Assembly (NCBI GenBank): GCA_004020365.1
Contig: SAQR01000001.1
Location: forward strand, 164,088 to 228,087
Length of the DNA: 64,000 bases
DNA from: Mesorhizobium sp.
Lineage (GTDB): Bacteria; Pseudomonadota; Alphaproteobacteria; Rhizobiales; Rhizobiaceae
Direction: 5' to 3'
Positions 43,916 through 53,480 of this stretch are shown in pieces. How positions within the stretch are numbered: position 1 is the stretch's first letter; each line of letters opens with the position of its first letter. The position numbers and the translations under genes were made by a program. The notes below the pieces were generated by a model that was given only the letters and a program-made list of their open reading frames with translations, did no database searches and had not been told where the DNA came from.

Positions 43916-45145
43916 ATGACGTGTGTAGATTCATCGCAACCGACGGTTGCGGAAAGAAATGTTGGAATGATCGACTTCGACAGGATCTATGATCGCCGCC
44001 AGTTTGGGTCAGTCAAATGGGCCAATCAGTGGGACGAGTTCTCGCCTCGGGTCGAGGGCGAAGATCTGCTTTCGCTATGGACCGCGGACATGGATTTTCG
44101 CGCGCCTGAAACCGTCATCGCGCGGCTGCGGGAAGCGGCGGACCATGGAATCTATGGCTATACCCGCCGCGACCCCCGTCACTATGAGATTGTGCAATCA
44201 TGGTTCGCGCGTCGGCACGGCTGGTCGCCGGCACTGGAATCGCTGCTGCCGGCGCCCGCGATCATGCCGTCGGTAGCCGCGATGCTTCGGACCTTCACCA
44301 AGCCTGGGGACGGGGTGATCGTGCAGTCTCCGATCTACTCGCCCTATTTCGAAGTGATTCAGGGCAACGGAAGGAAGCTGCTGGTCAACCGGCTAAGGTT
44401 GCAAGATAACCAATACGAGCTCGATCTCGAGAACTTCGCGAAACTGGCAGCCGGCGCCAAGGCCTTCCTGCTCTGTAATCCGCACAATCCAGCTGGAAAG
44501 GCGTGGACGCGCCAGGAATTGACGGCGCTAAACGATGTCTGCGAGCGCTACGGCGTCCTTGTCATATCTGATGACATCCATTGCGATATCAGATTGTCGG
44601 ATCGCCCGCACATCGTCTTCTCGTCCATTTCGGAGGATGCCGCGGAAAAGTCATTCATCTGCACGGCTCCAACGAAGACCTTCAATCTGGCCGGCGTGCC
44701 CTCCGCAACCGTGTCGGTGGCTAACAAGCAGCGGCGCGAGGCGCTTCTGGCCACCATGCAGGCATCGTTCATGGTCAATGCCAACTTCTTTGGACGGCTG
44801 GCGCTAGAGGTCGCCTACAGCACTGGCGCGCCGTGGCTGGATCAGCTGACGCGCTACATCGGCGGTAATGTCGATTTCGTCCTCAACTTCGCCGAGGATC
44901 GCCTGCCGGGCATCACACCGATGCGGCCGGACGCTTCCTTCCTGGTGTGGCTGGATGCGCGCGGGCTCGATCGGAAGGTCGGAGGCGTTCAACGGTTTTT
45001 CGTCGACCGAGCCGGGGTCAATTTGTACGACGGGCGCGTCTATGGACCCGGCGGTGAAGGCTTCATCCGCCTCAATGTCGGTTGCCCTCGTCCGCTGTTG
45101 CGCAGAGGGCTCGAACGTATGTCCAGGGCGCTGGAGTCGTTGTGA
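43916..45145 (+). CDS. PatB/MalY-type PLP-dependent lyase/aminotransferase
   Basis: 409 residues from 43916 (GGAAATC upstream); a start at 43967 (MIDFDRIYDRRQFGSVKW) is also possible. Fold type I PLP enzyme: LWTADMDFRAPETVI, NPHNPAGKAW, ISDDIHCDI and the Schiff-base Lys in CTAPTKTFNLAGVPSA. The family includes cystathionine beta-lyases (C-S lyases) and aminotransferases. The coupled Aap importer suggests it acts on an imported amino acid. Reaction not certain. Confidence 0.85.
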   Translation: MTCVDSSQPTVAERNVGMIDFDRIYDRRQFGSVKWANQWDEFSPRVEGEDLLSLWTADMDFRAPETVIARLREAADHGIYGYTRRDPRHYEIVQSWFARRHGWSPALESLLPAPAIMPSVAAMLRTFTKPGDGVIVQSPIYSPYFEVIQGNGRKLLVNRLRLQDNQYELDLENFAKLAAGAKAFLLCNPHNPAGKAWTRQELTALNDVCERYGVLVISDDIHCDIRLSDRPHIVFSSISEDAAEKSFICTAPTKTFNLAGVPSATVSVANKQRREALLATMQASFMVNANFFGRLALEVAYSTGAPWLDQLTRYIGGNVDFVLNFAEDRLPGITPMRPDASFLVWLDARGLDRKVGGVQRFFVDRAGVNLYDGRVYGPGGEGFIRLNVGCPRPLLRRGLERMSRALESL

Positions 45146-45194
45146 GAGCGTTGAACCCGCACCTCTGCTGCTTGAGGGCGGAATACGCTTGCAT

Positions 45195-46076
45195 TCAGCT
45201 CCAGGCGTGGCTGGCCAACCCATAGACCCAGGGCCCGTTGCTTTCGCGGTTCAGAAAGCGGCGGCCTTTGGACATCGTCGTCACGGTCTCGGCAATGCCG
45301 AGGCCGCTCTGCTGAAGAAACTCGGCAAACACGCCATCCTTCTCGCGCGTATCGACGCGGGCGAATCGACCTGCCAGCTTCTTCAGATGGACGGCTGTGA
45401 GATGGACCGCGTCCTGGTCGTTTCGGGCTATTGTGGGACCAATCACATGGCCGCGCCCGAATTCGCGACACATGGAATAGCCAACGACCTCGCCGCCACG
45501 ACTCAAAGTGGCGATCGAGGCATCCTCCGAGAGCAACGCAAGCAGCCTCGCGCGGTTCGTCCCGAATGCACGCGCGTCCAGCTCTGTGATTTCGCCGAGT
45601 CGGCCGCTGCTGGGCAGTTCACTCAGTTCACCATCCAAAACTGGCAATGGCGGTAGTGTTTGTTGGACCTGTCCCTGGCGCATATACACGATCGCCTCGT
45701 TCGTGAAGCCGAGCGACACATACAGAGGATAGGCGGCATGGGTGGCATTCAGGGCCAGATTGCGATCCCCGCACTGCTCGAGGACCTGGTCCATGAGCCA
45801 TCGGCCGCCTCCCTGCGCCTGTGCGCGAGGCGTCGTGATCACCAGGCCAATGGTGGCAAAATCGTCCCCTTGGGGAAACCACATCGCGCTTCCGAAGACG
45901 CGCCCAATTCCGTCAACGGCGACGATGCCGTGGCCGGCGCGGCGCAACAAATCCCAATCCTTGGGACGATGCGGCCAGCGGACCGAAATCGATAGTGCAT
46001 GCAGCAGATCAACATCGACATCGTTGATGTCCCGCGCGACCAATTCAAAGGATTTCAGGCGTACTGATCTCTGCAT
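45195..46076 (-). CDS. Tandem GNAT-domain acetyltransferase-like protein (paralogue 1)
   Basis: 293 residues. The first GNAT half shows VRWPHRPKDWDLLRRAGHGI VAVDGIG and the CoA loop AQAQGGGRWLMDQVL, then LNATHAAYPLYVSLGF. The second half (ITELDARAFGTNRARLLALL) is a degenerate GNAT. It is clearly related to the protein at 52608-53450. Likely N-acylates a small amine; substrate unknown. Confidence 0.85.
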   Translation of the reverse strand: MQRSVRLKSFELVARDINDVDVDLLHALSISVRWPHRPKDWDLLRRAGHGIVAVDGIGRVFGSAMWFPQGDDFATIGLVITTPRAQAQGGGRWLMDQVLEQCGDRNLALNATHAAYPLYVSLGFTNEAIVYMRQGQVQQTLPPLPVLDGELSELPSSGRLGEITELDARAFGTNRARLLALLSEDASIATLSRGGEVVGYSMCREFGRGHVIGPTIARNDQDAVHLTAVHLKKLAGRFARVDTREKDGVFAEFLQQSGLGIAETVTTMSKGRRFLNRESNGPWVYGLASHAWS

Positions 46077-46092
46077 CTCAGTCGATCCGCTC

Positions 46093-46127
46093 CTTCAACG
46101 AATGCCCCAAGTGCTTCAACGAATGCC
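46093..46127. promoter_or_regulatory. Direct repeat, 21-bp spacing, before the GNAT gene
   Basis: CTTCAACGAATGCC at 46093-46106 and again at 46114-46127, start-to-start 21 bp (two helical turns). It lies 17-51 bp upstream of the minus-strand GNAT start, so it is a candidate regulator site. Confidence 0.4.
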
Positions 46128-46340
46128 TAGGGCACGCGGTGTCAATCCTGGCGCCGATAGCCATGTTTGCGACAGGCCTCATTTGACGCAGCATTACAGG
46201 GGAACGCCAGCAGGTTTCGCTGGTTCGAGGCGTTTTTTCGCAATCTTCAGCCAAAGCACGGCGCGATTCGGCAGGGAACACTGCTGCGCAGGGATAGGCT
46301 GGTCGCACCCGGTGATAGTGTGCAAGCAGAGCGGACCGCC

Positions 46341-47465
46341 ATGAACGTGGAAGAAATCCTCGCGACCCTGATTGCATTCCCCTCCGTTGTGGGCACGCCA
46401 AACGGCGAGATCGTCGATTGGATCCGCGACTACTGTCAGGCAGCCGGAGCCGAGGTGACGGTTCTGCCCGGTCCCGAGGGCGACCGGTCCAACCTGTTCG
46501 TCACGGTCGGCCCGCGTGCCGGTCGGGGCTACATCATCTCCGGACATATGGATGTCGTGCCGGCCGGTGAGCCGGAATGGAGCTCGGATCCGTTTGTCCT
46601 GCGTCGCGAGGGCGGCAGGCTTTACGGCCGTGGCGCCACCGACATGAAGGGCTTCCTCGCCTGCGCATTGGCCTCTCTCCCAGAACTTGCGACAATGAAC
46701 CTGCGGCAGCCAGTCCATCTCGCATTCTCCTATGATGAAGAGGCGGGGTGCCGTGGTGTGCCGCATCTCCTGGCTGCGTTGCCGAGCCTATGCGAGAGGC
46801 CGCTTGGCGCGATTGTCGGCGAGCCGAGCCGGATGCAGGCTGTGCGCGCGCACAAAGGGAAGGCCGCCGCGCGGCTCGAGGTGATCGGGCGATCCGGCCA
46901 TTCGTCACGCCCCGATCTCGGGCTCAATGCCGTGCACGCCATGGCCGGCGTCATCACGCACGCCGTGGCCTACGGCCAATCCCTCACCGGCGGGCCGCTC
47001 GATCAAAATTTCGAGCCGCCATATTCTTCCTTGCAGGTGGGCGTCATCGCCGGTGGACAGGCCGTCAACATCATCGCTGGCCACTGCACAGCCGATATCG
47101 AGGTGCGTGCCGTGCCGGGCGTTTCCCCAGCCTCCCTGCTTGAGCCGGTCAAAGCCCGGCTTTTCAATCTACGCGACAGCGGGTTCGAGGTGGCTTGGCA
47201 CGAGTTGAGTTCCTATCCCGCCCTTGCGCCGGCGGATGGGAGCAAGCTGGCGGCCGTTCTGACCGAGCTGACGGGGCAGGGGCCGCTCACGGCGGTGAGT
47301 TACGGCACGGAGGCCGGGCTTTATCAGCAGGCCGGCATCGATGCGATCATTTGCGGCCCTGGCGAAATTTCCCGCGCGCATCGTCCCAATGAATACATCG
47401 AGATCGGAGAACTTGCTACCTGCCAGAGCATGATCGAGGATCTTGGCGCGCGTCTCGCAGCCTGA
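46341..47465 (+). CDS. argE: M20 amidohydrolase, acetylornithine deacetylase type
   Basis: 374 residues from the ATG at 46341. M20 metallopeptidase motifs: [19 protein letters not shown], catalytic Glu and metal ligands in [16 protein letters not shown], the lid-domain [17 protein letters not shown], and the final His in [11 protein letters not shown]. It removes an acyl group from an amino nitrogen. A role in catabolism, not arginine synthesis, fits the neighbours; the symbol reflects family only. Confidence 0.87.
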   Translation: MNVEEILATLIAFPSVVGTPNGEIVDWIRDYCQAAGAEVTVLPGPEGDRSNLFVTVGPRAGRGYIISGHMDVVPAGEPEWSSDPFVLRREGGRLYGRGATDMKGFLACALASLPELATMNLRQPVHLAFSYDEEAGCRGVPHLLAALPSLCERPLGAIVGEPSRMQAVRAHKGKAAARLEVIGRSGHSSRPDLGLNAVHAMAGVITHAVAYGQSLTGGPLDQNFEPPYSSLQVGVIAGGQAVNIIAGHCTADIEVRAVPGVSPASLLEPVKARLFNLRDSGFEVAWHELSSYPALAPADGSKLAAVLTELTGQGPLTAVSYGTEAGLYQQAGIDAIICGPGEISRAHRPNEYIEIGELATCQSMIEDLGARLAA

Positions 47466-47481
47466 GGAAGGGGCGGGTTCC

Positions 47482-48405
47482 ATGGCATTTCTTTTCAATT
47501 CCGATGCGGCGCGTGCTGCGGTATTCCGCGAGATTTTTGCGCGCGAACTCCCGGATCTGGAATTCTTCCATTCCGGCGATGAGTTGGAGCCGGACAAGGT
47601 ACGCTATCTCATCACCTGGACGGTGCCGGACGACATCTCCTGCTATCGCAATCTGGAAGTGCTGTTTTCGATCGGCGCCGGCGTCGACCAGTTCAAGCAG
47701 GACGTGGTGCCAGGCCATGTGAAGCTTGTGCGCATGGTCGAGGATGGCATCATACGCATGATGCAGGAATACGTCGCGCTTGGCGTGTTGGCGCTCCACC
47801 GGGAGATGCCCGCCTATCTCGAGCAGCAGAAAAGGTGCCTCTGGCAACCGATTGCCGCTCGACAGGCGGCCGAGCGCCGGGTCGGTTTTCTTGGTCTTGG
47901 CATGCTGGCGCAGGCAGCTATCGAGCGCCTCAAGCCGTTCCAGTTCCCGCTTGCCGGATGGAGCCGTAGCGAAAAGCGGATAGAGGGCGTCGCCTGTTTT
48001 CACGGCGCCGATCAGTTGCCCCGCTTTCTGAAGCAGACGGATATTCTCGTCTGCCTGCTACCGCTGACGCTGGAAACCAGCGGCATTCTCGATGCAAAAC
48101 TCTTCTCTTTGCTACCAGCCGGGGCGCGGCTGCTGCATGTCGGCAGGGGTCCGCAACTCGACCAAGCTGCGCTGATCGACGCGCTCGATAGCGGTCACGT
48201 AGCTGCGGCGATGCTTGATGTCACTGATCCAGAACCGCTCCCGGAAAACCATCCGCTGTGGTCGCATCCGAAGGTGATGATAACGCCGCACATTGCTTCG
48301 GTGACACAACCGCATACGGCGGCGCAAGCCGCCGTCGACAACGTCCGGCGCCACCGCGCCGGCGAAGAACTGATCGGCCTCGTCGATCGGACACTCGGCT
48401 ACTAA
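47482..48405 (+). CDS. ghrA: Glyoxylate/hydroxypyruvate reductase A-type dehydrogenase
   Basis: 307 residues. D-2-hydroxyacid dehydrogenase with an NAD(P) fold ([17 protein letters not shown]), catalytic Arg region HVGRGPQLD, Glu in [15 protein letters not shown] and His in [11 protein letters not shown]. GhrA reduces glyoxylate or hydroxypyruvate. Starts at 47482, 16 bp after argE-like. Confidence 0.88.
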   Translation: MAFLFNSDAARAAVFREIFARELPDLEFFHSGDELEPDKVRYLITWTVPDDISCYRNLEVLFSIGAGVDQFKQDVVPGHVKLVRMVEDGIIRMMQEYVALGVLALHREMPAYLEQQKRCLWQPIAARQAAERRVGFLGLGMLAQAAIERLKPFQFPLAGWSRSEKRIEGVACFHGADQLPRFLKQTDILVCLLPLTLETSGILDAKLFSLLPAGARLLHVGRGPQLDQAALIDALDSGHVAAAMLDVTDPEPLPENHPLWSHPKVMITPHIASVTQPHTAAQAAVDNVRRHRAGEELIGLVDRTLGY

Positions 48406-48419
48406 CCAGGAAACCTCAC

Positions 48420-48776
48420 ATGTCACTGCTGACCACGATCGACACAAATCCCGCCTTCACGCCGAAGGAGGCATTGCCGCTGCCGGAGCGGCTCATTGCC
48501 GGCACTCCATCCTTCAAGACCTGGGCGCAGGATGCCTCGAAAGGCGAGAAGGTTCTGACCGGCGTCTGGGAGGCGACCCCCGGCGAGACGCATTCGATCA
48601 AGGGCACTACCTACGAGTTCTGCCACATCATTTCGGGTCTCGTCGAAATCGAGGAGAAGGGCGGTGAGACCAAGACTTACCGCGCCGGCGACAGTTTCGT
48701 GATGAAGCCCGGTTTCATCGGCGTCTGGCGCACGATCGAGACCGTGCGCAAGATCTACGTCTGCGTTTATGACTGA
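48420..48776 (+). CDS. DUF861/cupin_3 protein
   Basis: 118 residues. Small cupin with EATPGETHSIKGTTYEFCHI ISGLVEIEE and YRAGDSFVMKPGFIGVWRTI E. The family includes ureidoglycine aminohydrolase-like and EutQ-like barrels. Function unknown; 14 bp after ghrA. Confidence 0.85.
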   Translation: MSLLTTIDTNPAFTPKEALPLPERLIAGTPSFKTWAQDASKGEKVLTGVWEATPGETHSIKGTTYEFCHIISGLVEIEEKGGETKTYRAGDSFVMKPGFIGVWRTIETVRKIYVCVYD

Positions 48777-48843
48777 GCTCAGTGCTCAAGGTCCGGCCGA
48801 GTAGCGCGCGCGGCGGTTCCAGAACAATCGACTTTCCAAGTTC

Positions 48844-48872
48844 GGCCCGACGCGATTCGACGCTGTCGGGCC
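48844..48872 (+). terminator. Hairpin after the cupin gene
   Basis: Eight-bp stem GGCCCGAC / GTCGGGCC with a 13-base loop, 68 bp after the stop. It may end the upstream unit before the dehydrogenase gene. Confidence 0.45.
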
Positions 48873-48943
48873 GCTCATCCACGACGAAAAATGCGGCGCG
48901 CCATCCATTATTGTTCCGCTAGTGCGAACGAGGACCTCGACCA

Positions 48944-49987
48944 ATGAAGACCTATAACATAGCGCTTATCCCCGGCGACGGCGTCGGCAAGGACGTGATC
49001 GGGGCGGCATGGCAGGTGATGCAGGCCGCGGCCAAACGGGGCGGTTTCGCCCTCGACGGCACGCGCTTCCCATGGTCGTGCGCCTACTACCTGGAAACCG
49101 GTGCAATGATGCCGCCAGACGGCATCGAGACCCTTCGAAAATTCGACGCGATCTATCTCGGCGCTGTCGGCTGGCCTGCGGAAGTGCCCGACTCAGTATC
49201 GCTTCACGGACTGCTCCTGCCGATCCGGAAAGGGTTCACGCAGTACGCCAACATACGGCCGCACAGGCTGTTGTCGGGCGTTCAGGGCCCGCTGCGCTCC
49301 GGTGGTTTCGACATCCTGTGCATCCGCGAGAATACGGAAGGCGAATATTCCGGCGCCGGCGGGCGCGTTCATTCCGGCACGGCCAATGAGGTGGCGATCG
49401 AGACAGCAATCTTCACGCGTGCGGGTGTCGAACGGATCATGCGTTTCGGTTTCGAACAGGCGCGGGCGCGCCGTAAGAAGCTCGCATCCGTCACCAAATC
49501 CAACGCACAGAAACATTCCATGGTTTTCTGGGATGAGGTCACGCGCGAGGTGGCGAGGGACTATGCCGACGTCGAGGTCTCGCACTACCACATCGACGCC
49601 ATTGCCGCCCGCATGGTGCTGGCGCCGGAAAGCCTCGACGTAATCGTCGCCTCGAACCTGTTTGGCGACATCCTCACCGATATTGGAGCGGCCATTCAGG
49701 GCGGGCTGGGTTACGCCGCCTCTGCCAATATCAATCCCGATCGCAGCGCGCCTTCCATGTTCGAGCCGGTCCACGGTTCGGCGCCCGACATCGCTCATCT
49801 CGGCGTCGCCAATCCGATCGCCGCGATCTGGTCGGGTGCGATGATGCTCGAGCATCTGGGCGAGGGGCATGCTGCGGCAGAAGTGATGTCGGCGATCGAG
49901 TCCGTAACCGCGCAGGGCATAGGCACGATCGCGGGCAAGGACCGGACTGAAACAATCACGCAAGCCGTGCTTGCGGCATTGAGCTGA
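48944..49987 (+). CDS. Tartrate/D-malate-type beta-decarboxylating dehydrogenase (paralogue 1)
   Basis: 347 residues of the isocitrate/isopropylmalate dehydrogenase family. Visible: GDGVGKDVIGAAW, substrate-binding CIRENTEGEYSGAGGRVHSG, TKSNAQKHS, DAIAARMV and SNLFGDILTDIGAAIQGGLG (metal Asp). GEYSGxGGR is the tartrate/malate version. Oxidises and decarboxylates a 3-alkylmalate- or tartrate-like acid with NAD. Related to 55385-56458. Confidence 0.87.
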   Translation: MKTYNIALIPGDGVGKDVIGAAWQVMQAAAKRGGFALDGTRFPWSCAYYLETGAMMPPDGIETLRKFDAIYLGAVGWPAEVPDSVSLHGLLLPIRKGFTQYANIRPHRLLSGVQGPLRSGGFDILCIRENTEGEYSGAGGRVHSGTANEVAIETAIFTRAGVERIMRFGFEQARARRKKLASVTKSNAQKHSMVFWDEVTREVARDYADVEVSHYHIDAIAARMVLAPESLDVIVASNLFGDILTDIGAAIQGGLGYAASANINPDRSAPSMFEPVHGSAPDIAHLGVANPIAAIWSGAMMLEHLGEGHAAAEVMSAIESVTAQGIGTIAGKDRTETITQAVLAALS

Positions 49988-50007
49988 AAGGGCAGAGGAA
50001 AAAGACC

Positions 50008-51483
50008 ATGAATGCGATAACGAAGATTGGCACGTTTGGCGATGCGGACCTGTTCCGCCAACAGGCGTTGATTGGCGGTGTGTGGCGGGAGGCGGATACA
50101 AAGGCCGTCGTCGATGTCACCAACCCTGCCACCCTGAACGTTCTTGGCAGCGTTCCCGACATGGGCGGCGACGAGACCAGGGCCGCGATCGCTGCTGCGG
50201 CCGAGGCATTCAAAAGCTGGAAGAAGAAGACCCATGCCGAGCGTGCCGGACTGCTCGAGCGCTGGCACGACCTCATCCGCCAGCACGAACAGGATTTGGC
50301 GCTTCTGCTGACGCTCGAACAGGGCAAGCCGCTTGCCGAGGCGTCGGCGGAAATCCGCTACGGCGCATCTTTCGTGAAATGGTTTGCCGAAGAGGCGCGC
50401 CGCATCGGTGGCTCGACCATTCCGTCACCCACCGCCGATCGCCGCATTCTGGTTCTCAAGGAAGCAGTCGGCGTCTGTGCCGTCATCACGCCGTGGAATT
50501 TCCCCAATGCGATGATCACGCGCAAAGTAGCACCGGCTCTGGCCGCAGGTTGTACGGTTGTCATCAAGCCGTCGGAGTTCACACCGTTTTCGGCTCTGGC
50601 GCTCGGCGTCCTGGCGGAGCGGGCGGGCATCCCGGCAGGCGTTATCAACATCGTGACCGGCATGCCGGGAGAGATCGGCAAAGAGCTGATGGCCAACGAA
50701 ACGGTGCGCAAGATCTCGTTCACCGGTTCGACCCGCGTCGGTGCGCTGCTCATGCGTGGCGCGGCCGATAGCATCAAGCGGCTGAGCCTGGAGCTTGGCG
50801 GCAACGCGCCGTTCATCGTCTTTGACGACGCCGATCTGGATAACGCAGTTGAAGGGGTGATCGTATCCAAGTTCCGCAATGGCGGTCAAACCTGCGTTTG
50901 CGCGAACCGGATTCTCGTGCAGGCAGGCGTTTACGACGCTTTCGCCGAAAAGCTGAGCCAGCGCGTCACGCGGATGAAGGTTGGCGCGGGGACCGACGAG
51001 GGCACTGAGATCGGCCCGATGATCAACACGGCCGCGATCGACAAGATCGAGCGTCACATCGCGGATGCCAAGAAGAAAGGTGCGCAGATCCTCGCCCAAA
51101 GCGAGGCAGTGCCCGACGGCAGGCAATATGCACGGCCTGTCGTCCTGGGGGAGGCTACGACCGAGATGCTCCTGGCATCGGAAGAAACCTTCGGTCCGGT
51201 GGCGCCGCTTTTTCGCTTCAAGACGGAGGAAGAGGCCATCACGATCGCTAACAGTACGCCGTTCGGCCTTGCCGCATACTTCTACACCGACAACCTAAAA
51301 CGGTCGTGGCGTGTTGCCGAGGCGCTGGAGTTCGGTATGGTCGGGCTCAACACCGGTCTGATTTCGACAGAGGTCGCGCCGTTCGGCGGCGTCAAGCAGT
51401 CAGGCGTGGGGCGAGAAGGATCGCAGCTCGGGATCGAAGAATATCTCGAGGTCAAGACGCTTCATGTTGGCGGGCTTAACTAG
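50008..51483 (+). CDS. gabD: Succinate-semialdehyde dehydrogenase-type aldehyde dehydrogenase
   Basis: 491 residues. NAD(P)-aldehyde dehydrogenase with VGVCAVITPWNFPNAMITRK, Rossmann FTGSTRVG, catalytic Glu in LELGGNAPF and catalytic Cys in GGQTCVCANR. Length and wording match GabD. It would oxidise the semialdehyde made by an aminotransferase in this region. 20 bp after the dehydrogenase, before a strong terminator. Confidence 0.9.
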   Translation: MNAITKIGTFGDADLFRQQALIGGVWREADTKAVVDVTNPATLNVLGSVPDMGGDETRAAIAAAAEAFKSWKKKTHAERAGLLERWHDLIRQHEQDLALLLTLEQGKPLAEASAEIRYGASFVKWFAEEARRIGGSTIPSPTADRRILVLKEAVGVCAVITPWNFPNAMITRKVAPALAAGCTVVIKPSEFTPFSALALGVLAERAGIPAGVINIVTGMPGEIGKELMANETVRKISFTGSTRVGALLMRGAADSIKRLSLELGGNAPFIVFDDADLDNAVEGVIVSKFRNGGQTCVCANRILVQAGVYDAFAEKLSQRVTRMKVGAGTDEGTEIGPMINTAAIDKIERHIADAKKKGAQILAQSEAVPDGRQYARPVVLGEATTEMLLASEETFGPVAPLFRFKTEEEAITIANSTPFGLAAYFYTDNLKRSWRVAEALEFGMVGLNTGLISTEVAPFGGVKQSGVGREGSQLGIEEYLEVKTLHVGGLN

Positions 51484-51521
51484 TAGGCTTTTGTCGGAGT
51501 CGCAACAGCGGCACCAGAATC

Positions 51522-51550
51522 AGAAAGGGGCGGTCGAACCGCCCCTTTCT
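51522..51550. terminator. Bidirectional rho-independent terminator
   Basis: Thirteen-bp perfect stem AGAAAGGGGCGGT / ACCGCCCCTTTCT with a 3-base loop, 38 bp after gabD and 46 bp from the end of the convergent HAD gene. Confidence 0.85.
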
Positions 51551-51596
51551 CATTTCGATACTTCGGATGGCGCGATGGCCGGAGGCCCCGCCGGCC

Positions 51597-52286
51597 TCAC
51601 GCAACTTCCCGAACCGGCTCCAGTCCGACCGCTGCGGCCAGCCCACCGATATCCTTGATCTCGGTATATTCGTAGAAGGGGTTTGCAGGCTCGTGGCCGC
51701 GGTTCACCCAGACCTTGCTCTTGATGCCGAGATCGTAGGCGGTCATCAGATCGTAGCGGAAGGAGGACGACACATGAGTGATGTCCTCCGGGCCGCAGCC
51801 GAGCTTGTCGAGCATGTATTCAAAGCCCTTCATCAGCGGCTTATAGGCGCCAACCTCTTCGGCGGTGATGACGGTGTGAAAGGGCGCGCCGAGCTTTTCC
51901 ACATTCGACATGATCAGGCTGTTCATGGAGTTGGACAGGATCACCAGTGGGATTTCCTTGGCCACACTGGACAGGCCAGCCGGGACGTCGGGGTGCGGAC
52001 CCCAGGTTGGCACTTCGTCATAGATGCGTTGGGCATCTTCGGGTTTGAACTGGATACCGATGCGCTTGCAGCTGCGTTCGATGGAATTCTGCACCACCTC
52101 GAGGAAGGGTTTCCATGGCCCCAGCACCTCGTCAAGGCGATAGCCTCTAAAAGCCTCCACGAAGCTGGCCATTGCCTCTGGGGAGAGGCGCTCGCCGTAG
52201 ACGCGCCGGGCCGCGCCGGCCATATCGAAATTGGTGAGCGTGCCGTAGCAGTCAAAGGTGATGTATTTCGGTCTGAACGTCGACAT
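51597..52286 (-). CDS. HAD-superfamily hydrolase, haloacid dehalogenase type II-like
   Basis: 229 residues from the ATG at 52286 (AGGAGGATG upstream). HAD motifs: nucleophile Asp in ITFDCYGTLT, LSNSMNS (motif II), Lys in GAYKPLMKGF, and HVSSSFRYDL (motif IV region). Type II dehalogenases hydrolyse 2-haloacids; the Asp+2 position is Tyr, as in that group. Substrate unknown. Confidence 0.86.
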   Translation of the reverse strand: MSTFRPKYITFDCYGTLTNFDMAGAARRVYGERLSPEAMASFVEAFRGYRLDEVLGPWKPFLEVVQNSIERSCKRIGIQFKPEDAQRIYDEVPTWGPHPDVPAGLSSVAKEIPLVILSNSMNSLIMSNVEKLGAPFHTVITAEEVGAYKPLMKGFEYMLDKLGCGPEDITHVSSSFRYDLMTAYDLGIKSKVWVNRGHEPANPFYEYTEIKDIGGLAAAVGLEPVREVA

Positions 52287-52607
52287 GGCGACCATCCTCC
52301 TGGTTTTCTGGGCACAGCGTGCCTGTACCTCAATCAGCATAGTTGGAGATCTGGAAGACTAACGGCCGCATTCGCCGCGACCTGAAGCAGATCGTTTCGT
52401 ATTGCATCGCCGGTTTGGCAGAGAGTTGCGCCAGGTGTCTTTTCGAGCTTTGGGAGCAGCGCGGCCTGTCGGCCATGCTTCGGCAGAAGATGCGGCGCGA
52501 GCGGCGAATGATAGTGAAAACGCGTCGCGCTTGGCTGCCGGTCGGGAGGAACTGCTGTCTTTGGTGGGCTACCGTTAGCACCTGAAGACGAAGGCTGGAA
52601 ATTCATC

Positions 52608-53450
52608 GTGACCACACAACAGATCGTCCTTGAAGAGATGACACCGGGGCACCTGGAAGGTGCTGTCGAGTTGTCTCGCCAGGTTGAATGGCCGCATCGC
52701 CGCGAGGATTGGGAACTGGCCCAGTCGGTCAGCCGGGGGATCGTCGCTCTGGAAGAAGAACGCGTGGTGGCGACCATCATGATGACCCCCTACGGCGACG
52801 ATGCCGCCGCCATCAACATGGTGATCGTCGATGCTGCGATGCGCGGCCGCGGACTCGGCCGAAAGATGATGGAAGAGGCGCTTGCCAAGGCGGGTGAGCG
52901 CACCTGTTGCCTGACGGCGACACGGGAAGGCCTGCCGCTCTATGAGAAGCTGGGCTTCGTCACGACTGGCGAGATCGTGCAGCATCAGGGCGAGGCGTTG
53001 GCAGTTTCGGCGCCGCCCGGTGTATCCTGGGCAGAGAGCGGCGATCTTGCCCGCCTCGAGGTGCTGGATCGCGAGGCATTTGGCCATGACCGTTCAGCGC
53101 TGATGAAGCGGCTTTTCGAGCGCGCGAAGTTCGCTGTCATTCGCGATGAAGGCGATACCCAGGCCTTTTCCGCCATCCGACCATTCGGCCGGGGGCTGGT
53201 CATCGGGCCGGTGGTGGCGAGAAACGGTGCCGAGGCCAAGGCCCTGATCGACTTTCTGCTCGCCCATCATCAGGGCAAGTTCGTCCGTGTCGATACCGAC
53301 GTCTCAACGGATCTTGCTGAATGGCTCACCGGACGCGGGCTCGCGCACGTCGGCGGTGGGATCACGATGCGACGCCCCATGGCGACGCACAAAGAAGGCA
53401 AGCCCGCGCATCACCGCACATATGCGTTGGTCAGTCAGGCACTCGGTTAA
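52608..53450 (+). CDS. Tandem GNAT-domain acetyltransferase-like protein (paralogue 2)
   Basis: 280 residues from a GTG. First GNAT domain: VEWPHRREDWELAQSVSRGI VALEEERV, CoA loop AMRGRGLGRKMMEEAL, then LTATREGLPLYEKLGF. The second half is GNAT-like (FSAIRPFGRGLVIGPVVARN). Same architecture as 45195-46076. Three genes before it read in mixed directions; the aminotransferase follows. Confidence 0.86.
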   Translation: MTTQQIVLEEMTPGHLEGAVELSRQVEWPHRREDWELAQSVSRGIVALEEERVVATIMMTPYGDDAAAINMVIVDAAMRGRGLGRKMMEEALAKAGERTCCLTATREGLPLYEKLGFVTTGEIVQHQGEALAVSAPPGVSWAESGDLARLEVLDREAFGHDRSALMKRLFERAKFAVIRDEGDTQAFSAIRPFGRGLVIGPVVARNGAEAKALIDFLLAHHQGKFVRVDTDVSTDLAEWLTGRGLAHVGGGITMRRPMATHKEGKPAHHRTYALVSQALG

Positions 53451-53467
53451 GTCAGGCACTCGGTTGA
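53434..53467 (+). repeat. 17-bp tandem duplication at the GNAT stop codon
   Basis: GTCAGGCACTCGGTTAA is followed directly by GTCAGGCACTCGGTTGA. The first copy supplies the stop. Confidence 0.8.
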
Positions 53468-53480
53468 ATCGGAGGAAGAA

